Shown here: piece by piece, positions 1 through 41,520 of the stretch | How positions within the stretch are numbered: the first letter of the stretch is position 1 | Layout of the letters: each line of letters begins with the position of its first letter | Source of the DNA: Takifugu bimaculatus | Lineage: Eukaryota; Chordata; Actinopteri; Tetraodontiformes; Tetraodontidae | Direction: 5' to 3' | Length of the DNA: 64,000 nt | Assembly (NCBI GenBank): GCA_004026145.2 | Contig: CP034991.1 | Span: 4,526,294-4,590,293, forward strand | Position numbers and translations under genes: made by a program | The notes under the pieces: model-generated | Database searches by the model: none | What the model was told of the DNA's origin: nothing | What the model saw: the letters and a program-made list of their open reading frames with translations, nothing else

Positions 1-205
1 CCTCTCACTCCCCTGTTTACCAGAGAAAGTAAGCAACGCTCTCACTTTTATTCCAGCGCGTGATTGTGATGAGTCCTGTCTTGTACGGACCAATTATTTA
101 AAAACCATCCGTCCTACATTTGGTGTCTCGCCTACACCTCCTCCATTCATCGACCGGGTTCTATTGTCTTCCTGACAGTTGGTTTCCTTTTTCCTGTGCT
201 GGCAG

Positions 206-431
206 CACACGCGGCTCCACTGACGTGCACGTGTTGCCAGAGCTCGCCCAGCTTCTCTCCAACTCGGAGTTGCGTGCAGTGTGCGCCTCCAACTTGGACC
301 CATCTTTAGCCCTCAGACTAGTCAGTTTGAAGCTTCTTTCACATGTGGTAGCAACCTCTAAAGGATGCCGAGAGGTCTTATTTGGGAGAGGAGAGGTCGC
401 TAAGAGAAAGGGGATGACATGTCTGTATTGA
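206..431 (+). CDS. possible terminal exon of an unrecognised upstream gene (helical, ARM/HEAT-like)
   Basis: A pyrimidine-rich stretch ending in ctggcag (to 205) looks like a splice acceptor. It is followed by an open frame, entered at codon position 3, that runs to a TGA at 429-431. The peptide is leucine-rich and helical: it includes LPELAQLLSNSELRAV and, further on, SLALRLVSLKLLSHVV, a pattern like armadillo or HEAT repeats. It then turns basic (KRKG) before the stop. I do not recognise the protein. It would be the 3' end of a gene lying mostly left of the window, on the same strand as EMID1. No AATAAA follows closely; an ATTAAA lies near 1328. The frame is short enough that chance cannot be excluded. 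Confidence 0.33.
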
Positions 432-3400
432 TTGAGTTTAGTCTGAAGAATCGACAATAGACTAAACACCCAACACGACTACTGAGCAACTCAGATTCCC
501 TCCAAGTTAGCCAGTGTTTATCTAAGAGACACGCTAATGCTAATGATGAGAGGACCTATCTCATCTTACAAATATTTATATGTTTTGGGTGTATGTGGCC
601 AGAGGTTGAGACATGATCCCTCTGATCGGGCTTTTTCTTCTGCTGGTGAGTCTCGGTGGCCTTTTAGCCGGCCCAGCCTCGCTCCGCTGGCTCGCGCTGT
701 CACTCGGCTCCCCCAAAAGCAGAATTTACGGACATGTTTACCAAACATGAGCAGCTGGGACTCCGCTGCGAGCGAGGTTCTTCAAGGAAGAGGGGATGAG
801 TCAGTGTTGCTGCTGGTTCTAAGTGGCGGGCCAGACGGACGGAGGGAGGCCGGGGTCAGCGGGTTTGAGGGGACACTGACGTCGCTCCAAATCACCCACC
901 TGCAGCAGGAAAATGGCAGTTTCAGGGGCTGAGGACACAGCCGGGGCGAATGTCAGGACCATGGCAGCATCCAGAAGAGAAAACCGTATCAGGATCCAGG
1001 ACATTTCTCTCAAGAAGACGCTGGAAGATAGTTTTCCCACACGGAGATTACTCAAGCCACAGGGATGATCGACTCTTGAGTCATTTGGTGACCAGGGCCG
1101 ATAAAGCAACAGACCGCGGAGGTCGCCGCGTCTATGCTACTCGTCTCGCCGACTGTCCTCCCTCAGATGGCCTGTCGTGAGCTGACGAGCAGTCCGGAAG
1201 CCGTGCGCCCCCTCCTCATTCCCGGCCGTCGTAACCACAACCACATTTTCTTTAAGCGTGGGAAAAAAAGATGACAGGCATTCCATCAGGGTGAACGCCA
1301 TGTTCCTATTAGCACAACGGCTTTAAATATTAAAGAACTTGAGGTAATGTACATGGATGCAGATATAGCTGTCATTAATGGTCACCGCTGGTAATCAAAA
1401 TGGTTATTTGTTTAAGTCCCGCCACAAAAGTGATTCTCGTCAACCGCCCGTCGCCCGGGTTACTGTCTGGTGACCAGCCTGCAGCGTTAAATGATGGATC
1501 ATTCAGAGCTGCTGAGGAGGCCTGCGTGGAGCCACAACTGTGATTTAAGAGTGGGACGCCTGCTTGAAAGCGTCCACACACCCGCGCCCGCTGATGCGCT
1601 CAGAGCCTGCAGGTGTTCAGACCCGAAAGCTCAAAACAGACGGAGACAGATGAGTTTTCCTTGTTCCTTGGTGGCCGCTGTGAAGAGAGCCCCTTTACAT
1701 CTGACCTGCGTGGCCTCGCGCCGGTGCTTTGATGGTCACGACTGTCTTCTGCACGTGGGAACACACAGTGAAGTTGCACTGTGGTAGCCCCCCCCCCCCA
1801 TTTAGAGCTTGCCTTCACACTAAATACCTGCTTCTGGGATTTGATTTTATTATTTCTCCGAATTCTGGAGCGGGACACCAGAAATACTTCTCTGGCTTCA
1901 TTGATCACAACCGGACACTCTTCATCTCTTTGTCATATTTTCTGGCACCACATTTATCTTCTGCCTCTACATTATCTCATGGGAACAACAGGCACTTCAT
2001 AATTGCCTTCTTTCCCATCGGAAGTGACCCTTGTAACCTGATCCTCTCCTCTCCTCTCCTCTCCGCTCCAAATTTTCTTCCCACAGATGAAGATCTTGAC
2101 AAATTCTGAGATTTGTAGCTATGTTACATTGACGGCTACTGTGTGTGTGTGTGTACGGAGGCCTCCTCCTCCTATTGTGCATTGTGTTTTCCCCCCACGA
2201 CCATCTCGTCGGCCCATCTGAATTAGCTGCTATCTTGTTCCTCAGTCTGTTACAGAAGGAACACCGGCTGTCTGGAATGTTTCACCATTTTGTCACAGAC
2301 TTCTGTAAAACATCGCACATGGTTTGAAGTCAAAGATGGTGTCATTTTAGTTTGGGTCAGGCTGTATAGATAAATACACTGTTGAGACCCCACAAAGATA
2401 GCAGCACAGACCTGTGTGTGTGTGTGTGTGTGTGTGTGAGCATTATCTGCAGAGGCACGCACTCCACAGAGAGCTTTCCTTTAGTTTGCTCATGTGATCA
2501 TAAATCACGAAGGTCACACTGGGCACTCATGTCAACAAGAATACAGCCTCTAAGCTTTTCTGACAAGTTCGTGAGGTTTCCGTGAGTGCTCGCAGACGTC
2601 CGGGGCTCCACCGTCATTGTTTCACTGTCTTTGCATTTGATCTATTGAGGAGCAGCTGGAGCGAAGCTGCGATTCCTCTGTCAAAGTCACAGATTTCTAT
2701 CTCTGCTGGCTGTGCGACTGCCAGAGAGACGTGTGATGATTTATTTAGTTTTTGGCTCGGCGTGCTGAGAGTCCCCGCTCTCCGGGCCCGCTCTGTGCCG
2801 GTCGGTTTCAGCCTCCCCAACAAGACGGCACCTCCGGTCAGAGAAAGATGCTGATTCTGACGTTTTAGCCAAACCGAAGCTGAGGAGCGACGCCTCCATT
2901 CTGTAGGTCCACCTGCCAGTGTCCTGGGGTTTCAGGCCCTTTGGGAAATCCTAAACTGCACTTTTGTTTAATTAACTCTAGTCGGCATCTCCTGTGTGTG
3001 ATCACATGAATGCAATACTAAAAGAGCGGGGGGGGGGGGGGCATAAAACCACCCCCAGCCCACCCCCTGGTGTCAATCTTTGCTGTTCTCAGGAGAAACC
3101 TCCTCTTTGCCTGGGACATGCAGATGTTTATCTCTAAGATTAGTGGTGGGGAGGAGTTGGGGTCGGCGCCCCTGCTTCTACCTGACCACAGCTCCTTCAA
3201 TGTCTGACCCCCCCCCCAGTGATTAGAGCAATGTTTCCAGACTAGGGAAAGCATCCGCGCTCGTTTTTGTGGCCTCACAGCTGATTGAGACGCGGAGATT
3301 GAATTTAAAATAACAGAGACAGTCGATACCCTGGAATATGTCTGACAAGTGTCCTGGAAATGGTGAAAAAAGACCTTAATTCATGAAAAGAGAAGGAGAA

Positions 3401-4082
3401 CCGAGCGCAGCCGCCACAACATGTGGGGATGGTTAATGGAACCTGGGCTGCTCCGTGTCCTACGCCTACGGCAGTTTCCTTTGTGTAAGCCCCCTCTTAC
3501 ACACAAACATATGGTTTCACATATTGACAAACAGACATTGGTGGGAAATAACAACCCCCCCATCCCATAACTCCGGCAATTCTTCTCCATTTATTACAAC
3601 CATGTTGGCAGCAGAACACACAACGTGCAGCCTGGTGCTCCAGCCTGAGCTCCTTTGTCCTTCTGCAGCCAAGGGAAGATTTCACTGGTTTCTCCCTTTG
3701 ACTTGAGCTTTAAAATCCTCCGTCTTTGTAGAACAAAGCGTCTGCTTTGAAGCGACAGCTTTTATGTCACCAATTTATGGAGCCATCATGTTTAACAATA
3801 AGAATATACCTGTGCTGAAATCCAACACCCTGGATCACAGGTCAACCACACTCAGGTAACACAAGTGACCACGTGTGTAAATGCAGTCCACTGCACCCCC
3901 CCCCCCCCCCACACACACACACACACACACACACAAAAAATCTAATTAAAACCGTGTCAACACCAAGTGGTTTTAAAATGAGCACGGGGGAGGGGAGGAA
4001 CAAACATGACTGCTTGGCTAATTACCTCTCTAAATGTGTTCATAAATGGCATTTTTTTGATCCGTTGCGTTCCCTCCCTCAG
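432..4082. other. non-coding stretch upstream of the first recognised EMID1 exon
   Basis: No exon is supported here. It holds a (TG)n run at about 2412-2438, G and C homopolymers near 3029 and 3896, and a (CA)n run at about 3910-3935. The EMID1 signal-peptide exon must lie here or left of the window. It must end two bases into a codon, and I found no convincing ATG, hydrophobic stretch and donor with that phase. Confidence 0.5.
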
Positions 4083-35132
<31,050 letters not shown>

Positions 35133-36135
35133 CCCCCCCCCCTACACTCTGCTTACCCAGAGGATCACAGGCTGGGTTGATTCCTCCCCTCCTGTAGGTG
35201 TCACCGGCAGTAGACTTTGATGCCTTCTCTGGGCTTTGCCATCAGAGATAAAATGGAGGGAACACTTCAGGGAAACACTGACTGACTGCAGGGGGGGCTT
35301 ACTGTATTGGGAATCTGAGTACTAGTCTGACCCCCACCCCTTCTGAAACACACACAAACACACAGGCATTCATCTCTATAAGTATAGAAATTCTTATCAA
35401 AACACATCTGCAGCTCCACCTTTATTTCAGTATTGGGTTAAAGAGTGGAAGACACTAAAGAGTGAAGGTGTTAATGTATTAAAAAAGGAAAATTACAGTT
35501 TTGTGTGGTGCTCAAACAGTTCTGGATAATAAGGGTTGTTGATAGAATAATCAATTTAAAGTGATGTCAGGAACTAAACTGGGTTTCACTTTGTGTTGCT
35601 TTCAATCTTACCTACAACTTGAAAAGATTCCACTATTTAAATATATTGTGCATGTACAGTCTGCGGGACACATGTAAGCAAACCTCTTCCTACTATTCAC
35701 TCTGTTACACTTCTATCATGTTTTGTTATGTAGTGCACTAAAAAGATCACGATATTTATCAGTTCAATTTCAGTTGCTTTATCTGATTTTAACATATAGA
35801 ATGATACAGTGATTTAATATAGTTTTACACATAAATGTCCAATTAAATATTGCATTTTCCTTGGTAATATGTAAACTAATTAAACATTGTGGTAATTAAA
35901 AAAAATATGAGTGAATGCAACTTAAACATGTTTTGCCACTTAAATTGTCCTGATGAAAATACTTTTTTCCCTATTATATCAATCTTATTGTGAATCTATT
36001 TAAAATGATCCGTTGTAGCTTATCTTGTACGCCTTTGTGTATCCATTTTATATTTCTTTTTCTATGAAAACATGTTACTGTTGAGATAGTCCAGTTTAGA
36101 TAATTGGTGTAATAAAATGGTGTTGATTTTTTATG
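35133..36135 (+). other. emid1: EMID1 3' untranslated region
   Basis: About 1 kb of A/T-rich sequence after the stop, without an open frame of note. It leads to AATAAA at 36111-36116, with a second at 36185-36190. Confidence 0.65.
36111..36116 (+). promoter_or_regulatory. emid1: EMID1 polyadenylation signal (AATAAA)
   Basis: A canonical AATAAA with T/GT-rich sequence about 15-30 bases downstream. A further AATAAA at 36185-36190 could serve as an alternative. Confidence 0.6.
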
Positions 36136-36352
36136 CCGCCTGTTTTATTTTGCATCAGTTCTGATTAAATATTGTTACAACATAAATAAATGACACCCAA
36201 TATACATTCTGATCCCAAAAGCAAATATGCTCCACTCATACTTAAAAAAAAGAGCAGCTCACCTTTTTAATTTATTGTGCAGGTTTTACAAGGAACCCGA
36301 AAGGGGAATATTTCTTGGAGCTCAGCAAAACCCAAGCATAATAAAAATAATA

Positions 36353-36358
36353 TTTATT
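36353..36358 (-). promoter_or_regulatory. rhbdd3: RHBDD3 polyadenylation signal (AATAAA on minus strand)
   Basis: TTTATT on the plus strand reads AATAAA for RHBDD3, only 35 bases after its stop. A second copy is at 36271-36276. The first would give a very short 3' UTR. Confidence 0.55.
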
Positions 36359-36392
36359 CATCTGTACATACAGTTTGGGACATCGAGCTCGT

Positions 36393-38388
36393 TTAGGAAC
36401 TCTGTGATGAGAGAGAACTCTTCCCTTTAGACACCACCACAGCTTGCTCTCCAACGCTGTCCTCCACCAGCAGGGAAATGGCGCCATCTAGCTGTTTTGA
36501 GGCCGCCAGTGCAACTACAGCTTTCTCTGTGGAGAAGCCCATCTTCTCGAGCTGCTGCAGTCTGAGCAAAGGCAGGGTCCAAATTACAGATCTAACGTAA
36601 TGTGGCACGTTCAAAATAAACATCAAACTTAAAATTATCCACCACATTTTCAAGAGGATGATATGATATAAATGTGATGCAATGGTTGTTTGTCTGTGCG
36701 TCTGCTTGTATATTGTGTTTGAGAACAAGATACAGACTTCATAATGCCTAAATTTCAAATTTTTGCTGGGTTGCTTTAGTAATTCTTGGAAAACAGCTTT
36801 TTTTTTAAATGTAAAAAGCCTAAATTTACTCCTAAATATTAAATTGAAATACGACTACGGTACTGTAACTGAACAAAGGTGACACTGCATTTGGTAAACA
36901 TTCACGTGTACTTTTGATATTAACATTCATCAACAATTCTCAGTTTACTTAAGTACCTGATGATGTGGCTGCTGCACAACTATTTTGCAACATATTGAGA
37001 CCAGTGTGGAGAACTTTTTACAGCACTGGGTGTTTGAGTGTTGCATCACTTACCGCAGAGATGAAACCGATGATTTGGGCACTTCTACTTTTGCATCAGC
37101 GTGATCAGGAGCATCCCTTAAAGAGGCCAGAATCCCTGCCCTTAGCATCTGTTCTTCCAACAGCTGGGTCTCAGACACTTCAGCAGAGTCACTCGTTATC
37201 CAGGAGGGGGCTGTTCCCGAGGTGTGGAGATTTGCAGCCGATGGGTCCCTGATGGAAGCGGCTGCTGCCTGATCCACACGCCTCCCATGGGAAAATGACC
37301 TTGAACTGACCAGACGAGACAAGACCTATGACAAATGATCTACTAAATCTGCAAGTGCCATACGTGTGTGGAGACTCATTGAAACTTGGCATGTAGAACA
37401 AAATAAATCTTACCTATGGGAGTTATTGTAAGTGGGCAATCTGAGCCATGAGAAGGAGGGAATGTATGCCCAGTAAGGAACTAAATAAAGAGGCATGGCC
37501 TCTTCAAGCTCCTGTAACATCCGGATGAAAGACACGTTATCTGAGGAGGGTATATTAATGGAAATTAACTGTAGGAAGAACTGTTGTTTGTATGAAAGTC
37601 CCAGTTTTCGCTTCAGATTAAACACAGCAACAAATCTTTGCTTTCTATAGGCCCTGATGGTAATTATATTTTAGATTAGGCGGATTGTAGCTATGTTTTA
37701 TGTCTCAAAAACATAACTATCCACAATAGATGTATAATTAAACAGAAAAAGGATACAGTTGTATCCGATGCATATTGAGCAGAAATGCAGCAGAACAGGT
37801 GTTCCAGGAAGTAGCAGCACAGTCATAAGCAGAAGCAGCCAGGGAAGGAACCAGACTGGCAAACACCTCAGCAGCCTCCTCTGAGTAACCTGACGACACT
37901 GCGTTGTAAACAGTGTCAGCTGGATGGCTGAGTGACCACAGATCCTGGTTGCTTCACCACTACCGATAAAGAGGAGCAGGGTGTAAAGAAAAGGCAATAT
38001 GGTGATCGTCAGAGCAGAGAGGGCGAGAAATGTGACAGTTCCCCAGCGATGCTCCTGACATCGTCCCACCAACAACAGGAGAATCACGCTGAAAAGCAGG
38101 GCAGGCAGCTCATCGTGACTAAAAGCATACAGGAACACATCTGAGAAAGAGAAAGTGAGGGGAATAAATGCATTAAATGCAACGTTTTGATCAGAAAGAA
38201 TAGATCAAAATATTCTGTAAGTTACCTGAGACACGTGGAAAGTCTCCTCCCGGACCTACGGTGAGGTTTGCCTGGATGCCACAATTATACAAAAAGAGCA
38301 TGAAGGTCATCAATAAAGATGACCCCAAACAAAATCCTTGGTGTTCAGATCGACACCAAGACCGTACTGAAGATAAACTTTGAAGCAT
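36393..38388 (-). CDS. rhbdd3: RHBDD3, rhomboid domain-containing protein 3 with C-terminal UBA domain
   Basis: RHBDD3 is a multi-pass membrane protein of the rhomboid superfamily with a ubiquitin-associated domain. Minus-strand coding exons, 5' to 3': 38388-38226, 38140-37757, 37540-37414, 37305-37054 and 36561-36393 (TAA), in phase throughout, 364 residues (human 386). An in-frame TAA two codons before the ATG fixes the start. Residues about 20-182 are hydrophobic rhomboid segments. Residues 123-126 read GHSA, and H173 lies seven residues before G180, the spacing of the rhomboid HxxGxxxG motif. The tail has EEQMLRAGILASLRD, then SVSSLRLQQLEKMGF, the UBA start, matching human RHBDD3. The second intron has a U12-type donor. 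Position next to EWSR1 supports the identity. Confidence 0.92.
36562..37053 (-). other. rhbdd3: RHBDD3 last intron
   Basis: A 492-bp A/T-rich intron between the codon-split arginine (CG/A) joining SVSSL to LQQLEKMGF. Donor GTAAGT, acceptor tttgctcag. No other feature was seen. Confidence 0.8.
37541..37756 (-). other. rhbdd3: RHBDD3 U12-type (minor spliceosome) intron
   Basis: On the minus strand the intron begins GTATCCTTT (37756 to 37748), a full match to the U12 5' splice consensus RTATCCTTT. It ends ccctcctcag at 37541. A branch-like TCCATTAAT, whose branch A lies about 14 nt before the acceptor, resembles TTCCTTRAY at the short distance typical of U12 introns. Using it joins N182 to Y183 in phase and gives a downstream segment whose length and LQ-LEE motif fit human RHBDD3. 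The GTATCC donor is poor by U2 standards. Confidence 0.72.
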
Positions 38389-39406
38389 TATTTACGATTA
38401 GGTGCTCTCATGTATCCTTTTCCGCCATAAATCAGCTACATATGTAGCTGTTTATGCTCATCGTGCATCGCAAAACGGGTTTGTTGTTAAGTAGAAACAG
38501 TTCGAATTGACGAAATGAATTGTTATCTTGTTATTTCTTGTTATCTCAAAAAATATTGTCAATTCAATACTTCCGCATTGCGTCACGATGGCGCTCTTCT
38601 TCTTGTATTCCTTCAGGGAGAGTCAGCGCCCCCTGCGGACCTTTGGAGAATAAACTCAACACATTTCAGCCTAACGTGGTCGAATTAAATGAGGGAAAGT
38701 TAACCACGCTAGGTATTCTGAAAGAAAATGCCAGTTTTCTTGGATTATAGCTTTTTTAAAAGTCACGGTTTCCCTTTTCTTTCTTTTTTTTTTACTAGCC
38801 TTTATCGTTCACGCGCGCACACACGTACGCACATGCCCCAAAATCCACGCAAAAATCAGTAACATAAAATTTCAAAGGATCGATGAAGGGTTGACATTTT
38901 TCAAAGAAAAGAGAGTTTTGCTCGAAGCAACACTTATTGTTGTCATCAGCTACAGAAATACAAAATATAAGCTGATATAAGTAAAGAAACTTGATTCTGC
39001 GTTCTTTTGCAAGGCGCACAAAACATGTTAAACACGTCATCTCCTATGTAAAGTAGGATGTACAGATGTGAAATTAGCATGTATATGTTTGCTTGGAGGG
39101 GGCAGAGGTAGAATAAAGTAGGACGGAGTATGAGTGACATAGCAGTACCTTTTAAACTTTTCTTTTAAAAAAAATAAAAGATATTTCAATCAACACATCA
39201 TTGGTTGAAAAAGAATAGTTTATTCCGCAGTTCAAAACATTTGTTTTTTTTTCTCCTCAATTTGTCGCTCGAAGTCGAACTGCCGTATTGAAAATATTGC
39301 CAGGGGGCGATGACGTCACTCGGCGAGGTTTTGATCAGCCAATAGCGACTCTCCTTATTGGGGAGTCGGTAAGTGGACGCCATTCAGTCGTCTTGCGCGC
39401 ACCAAA
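38389..39406. promoter_or_regulatory. head-to-head promoter region between RHBDD3 and EWSR1
   Basis: The two start codons point away from each other across 1,018 bp. Near EWSR1 there is a perfect CRE, TGACGTCA, at 39311-39318 and a CCAAT box at 39339-39343, 64-96 bp before the ATG. Near RHBDD3 there is ACTTCCG (ETS-like on the minus strand) at 38569-38575 and ATTGCGTCA at 38577-38585, a joined C/EBP and CRE half-site. The middle is A/T-rich. Whether one shared promoter or two separate ones operate is not visible. Confidence 0.6.
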
Positions 39407-41520
39407 ATGGCATCTGCTCCCGGTGAGTCCAATCTGATTTATTGCATTTTTTTCTGTCATAAAGGGCGTTTTAAACAACGCATTTACAGATTCAGCTTTA
39501 AATTTTATATACAGTGTTTTTGTTACTATCTGCATTGGTTCATTTGACGCTTATCGTCACGCGGCTAAACCTCGGCACAAGGCCTGCAGCATAAGCTAAC
39601 TCCTCGAGTGGAAGTGAATAGATTTTTATTTTTTTATTCCTGTCTTCTGGGGTAGATAAATGCTTGATTCCCAAGATAAAACGGTCGATTAATATACTTA
39701 TGTTCAAGTCTTTTATTGCTTTTCATTGTTTGCCAAACAGAATTCACTCAGTAGATTAATGACGACCAAACAACGGGTTTTGCTAACATGCTATAAGAAT
39801 TAGCGCCGCTCGCGCTCAAATGTGGTTGGTTAACCTATTGTTAACAGACGCAACTGTCGTGTCTCCAGATTACAGCTCCTACACTCAGGCCAGCACTCAG
39901 CAAGGGTGAGTTTTCATCTCCTTTCATGCGATCCATCTAGTTGAGAATTCCGACTCTATAATTCCAAAAAACAACTCTCGAATAGTCTGAGAATTAGTGC
40001 AATACGCTGCAATGACGTTGTTGGTCAAATGTGTTCAAACATGTCAATAAAGCTCAGCGAATTTTGAACATCCATTAAGGGAATATGTTTTTAAACTAAA
40101 ATTGATTTCTATCGTTTATATACATTGTAGCTATTTTCTAGTACAGATGCAACAGTCAATATCACTCCGCGCTATAGGTGTTCTAACACCTGGTGATTGG
40201 GTGCCTGCAGCCTGACCCCCTGCCAGTTGGGGAACTAGATAATTGTCTTGTTCTTGTGCTGATATTCAGCACAACAGCACTCCCTCTCATGTGATATTAC
40301 TTGATTAATCTTTTGGCCTTGTTGCTTTATAATACCCTTCATCTTCATTAAACTTGGTGGAAAGAAGTGTGTTGCAGCTGTGTCGAAGCCAAGATTCAAA
40401 CCGGCTTCTTTTCTTTCTTTTTTTTTACAGATATGCTTCTTATGCTGGCCAGCCTTCCCAAAGTTATGGGCAGTCTACACAGGTGAGATTTATCATGTTA
40501 TGTTATATCACATCTCATCTTACGCCACTTATCTGGGGTCGGGTCGCGGGGCAGCAGCCTAAGCAAAGAAGCCTCTAATCATTGATGTGTGTGAATTCCA
40601 TGTATTTTAATTTGTGTCAGGAATTTACATTCAGTTCTTAATAACAATACTATTTTAGAGAGCATTTGTTCTGTGTATTTTAATTTTAGCAGAATTATGG
40701 CCAACAGAATTATGGTTCATATGCCCAACCTGCCACTCCTGCTGATGGCGCTTACAGCCAGGCAACACCTACTACTGGAGGTTACCCACAGCAACAACAA
40801 CAGTACAGCTCCTCTTACTGGCCAACAGGCCTCAGGTCAGTTATTAGAATTTGACCCACTGATGTGCTTATGCTTGTAAAGAAATTTCCCTCACCTGAAC
40901 CATCACATGCACTGATCTACAAGTGTTGCCAACTCTCATTGTTTTCCTTTTAGCTGGCTATCCTGCTGCCCAATCATCTACACAAAGCTATTCCCAGTCC
41001 ACCCAGGGTTATGGAGCCAGCGGCTATGACACTGCTCCTTCTGCTGCTACTCCAGCTGCTTCGCAGTCTTATGGTAGTCAGTCTGCCTATACAGCCCAGA
41101 CTGCTTACCCTGGATACGGCCAACAAGCCGCTCCCACGGCACCACAGGCGTATGTGTCTACTTATTCATCTAGCGTGTGTTTTTGCTGTTGGGAAAAAAT
41201 AAGTTACACCTGGTCAGCTATCTTATATCTTGTAAACTAATGTTTTCCCTCTGTTTGCGTCAGTTACAGTGCCAACAGCCAGCCATCCACTTACAGTCAG
41301 AATAATTACTCCCAGCAAGCAGCGTATGGCCAACAACAGCCAGGATACCAGGCTCAGCAGAGCAGCTACAGCCAGCCGCAAGGATATCCACAACAAAGCC
41401 AGCAGCAACAAGCTCCACCTGCATATCCCCCCCAGGGTGCTGGTTCCTACGGCCAGCCTCCATCTAGCCAGTACAGCCAGTCAGGCGGACCCCCCAACTA
41501 CAACCAGTCAAACCATTACA
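39407..41520 (+). CDS. ewsr1: EWSR1 exons 1-6: SYGQ prion-like activation domain
   Basis: Six exons encode a low-complexity region rich in Tyr, Gln, Ser, Gly, Pro and Ala, for example DYSSYTQASTQQGYASYAGQ and later many SYxQ/YGQ units. In FET proteins this region drives condensate formation and transcriptional activation and is the part fused to ETS factors in human Ewing sarcoma. Exon 2 has two in-phase acceptors 21 nt apart (exon start 39848 or 39869); the second gives the human-like MAS-x-x-DYS start. Exon 4 has a NAGNAG acceptor and the frame break. Confidence 0.88.

Noticed and set aside
613..645. ATG with a hydrophobic stretch (MIPLIGLFLLL) followed by a GTGAGT donor, as the EMID1 signal-peptide exon
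   Set aside because: It ends in phase 0, but the EMI exon at 4083 needs two bases from its predecessor; the join would shift the frame. It is also too short for a signal peptide with a cleavage site.
37306..37325. RHBDD3 exon starting at the upstream acceptor tcatag (start 37325)
   Set aside because: Its phase does not fit the preceding exon, which ends two bases into a codon; the acceptor at 37306-37307 does.
37414..37644. Longer RHBDD3 exon starting after tatag at 37645
   Set aside because: It needs a phase-2 donor upstream, and none with any consensus exists. The U12-type donor with the acceptor at 37541 joins in phase and fits the human length better.
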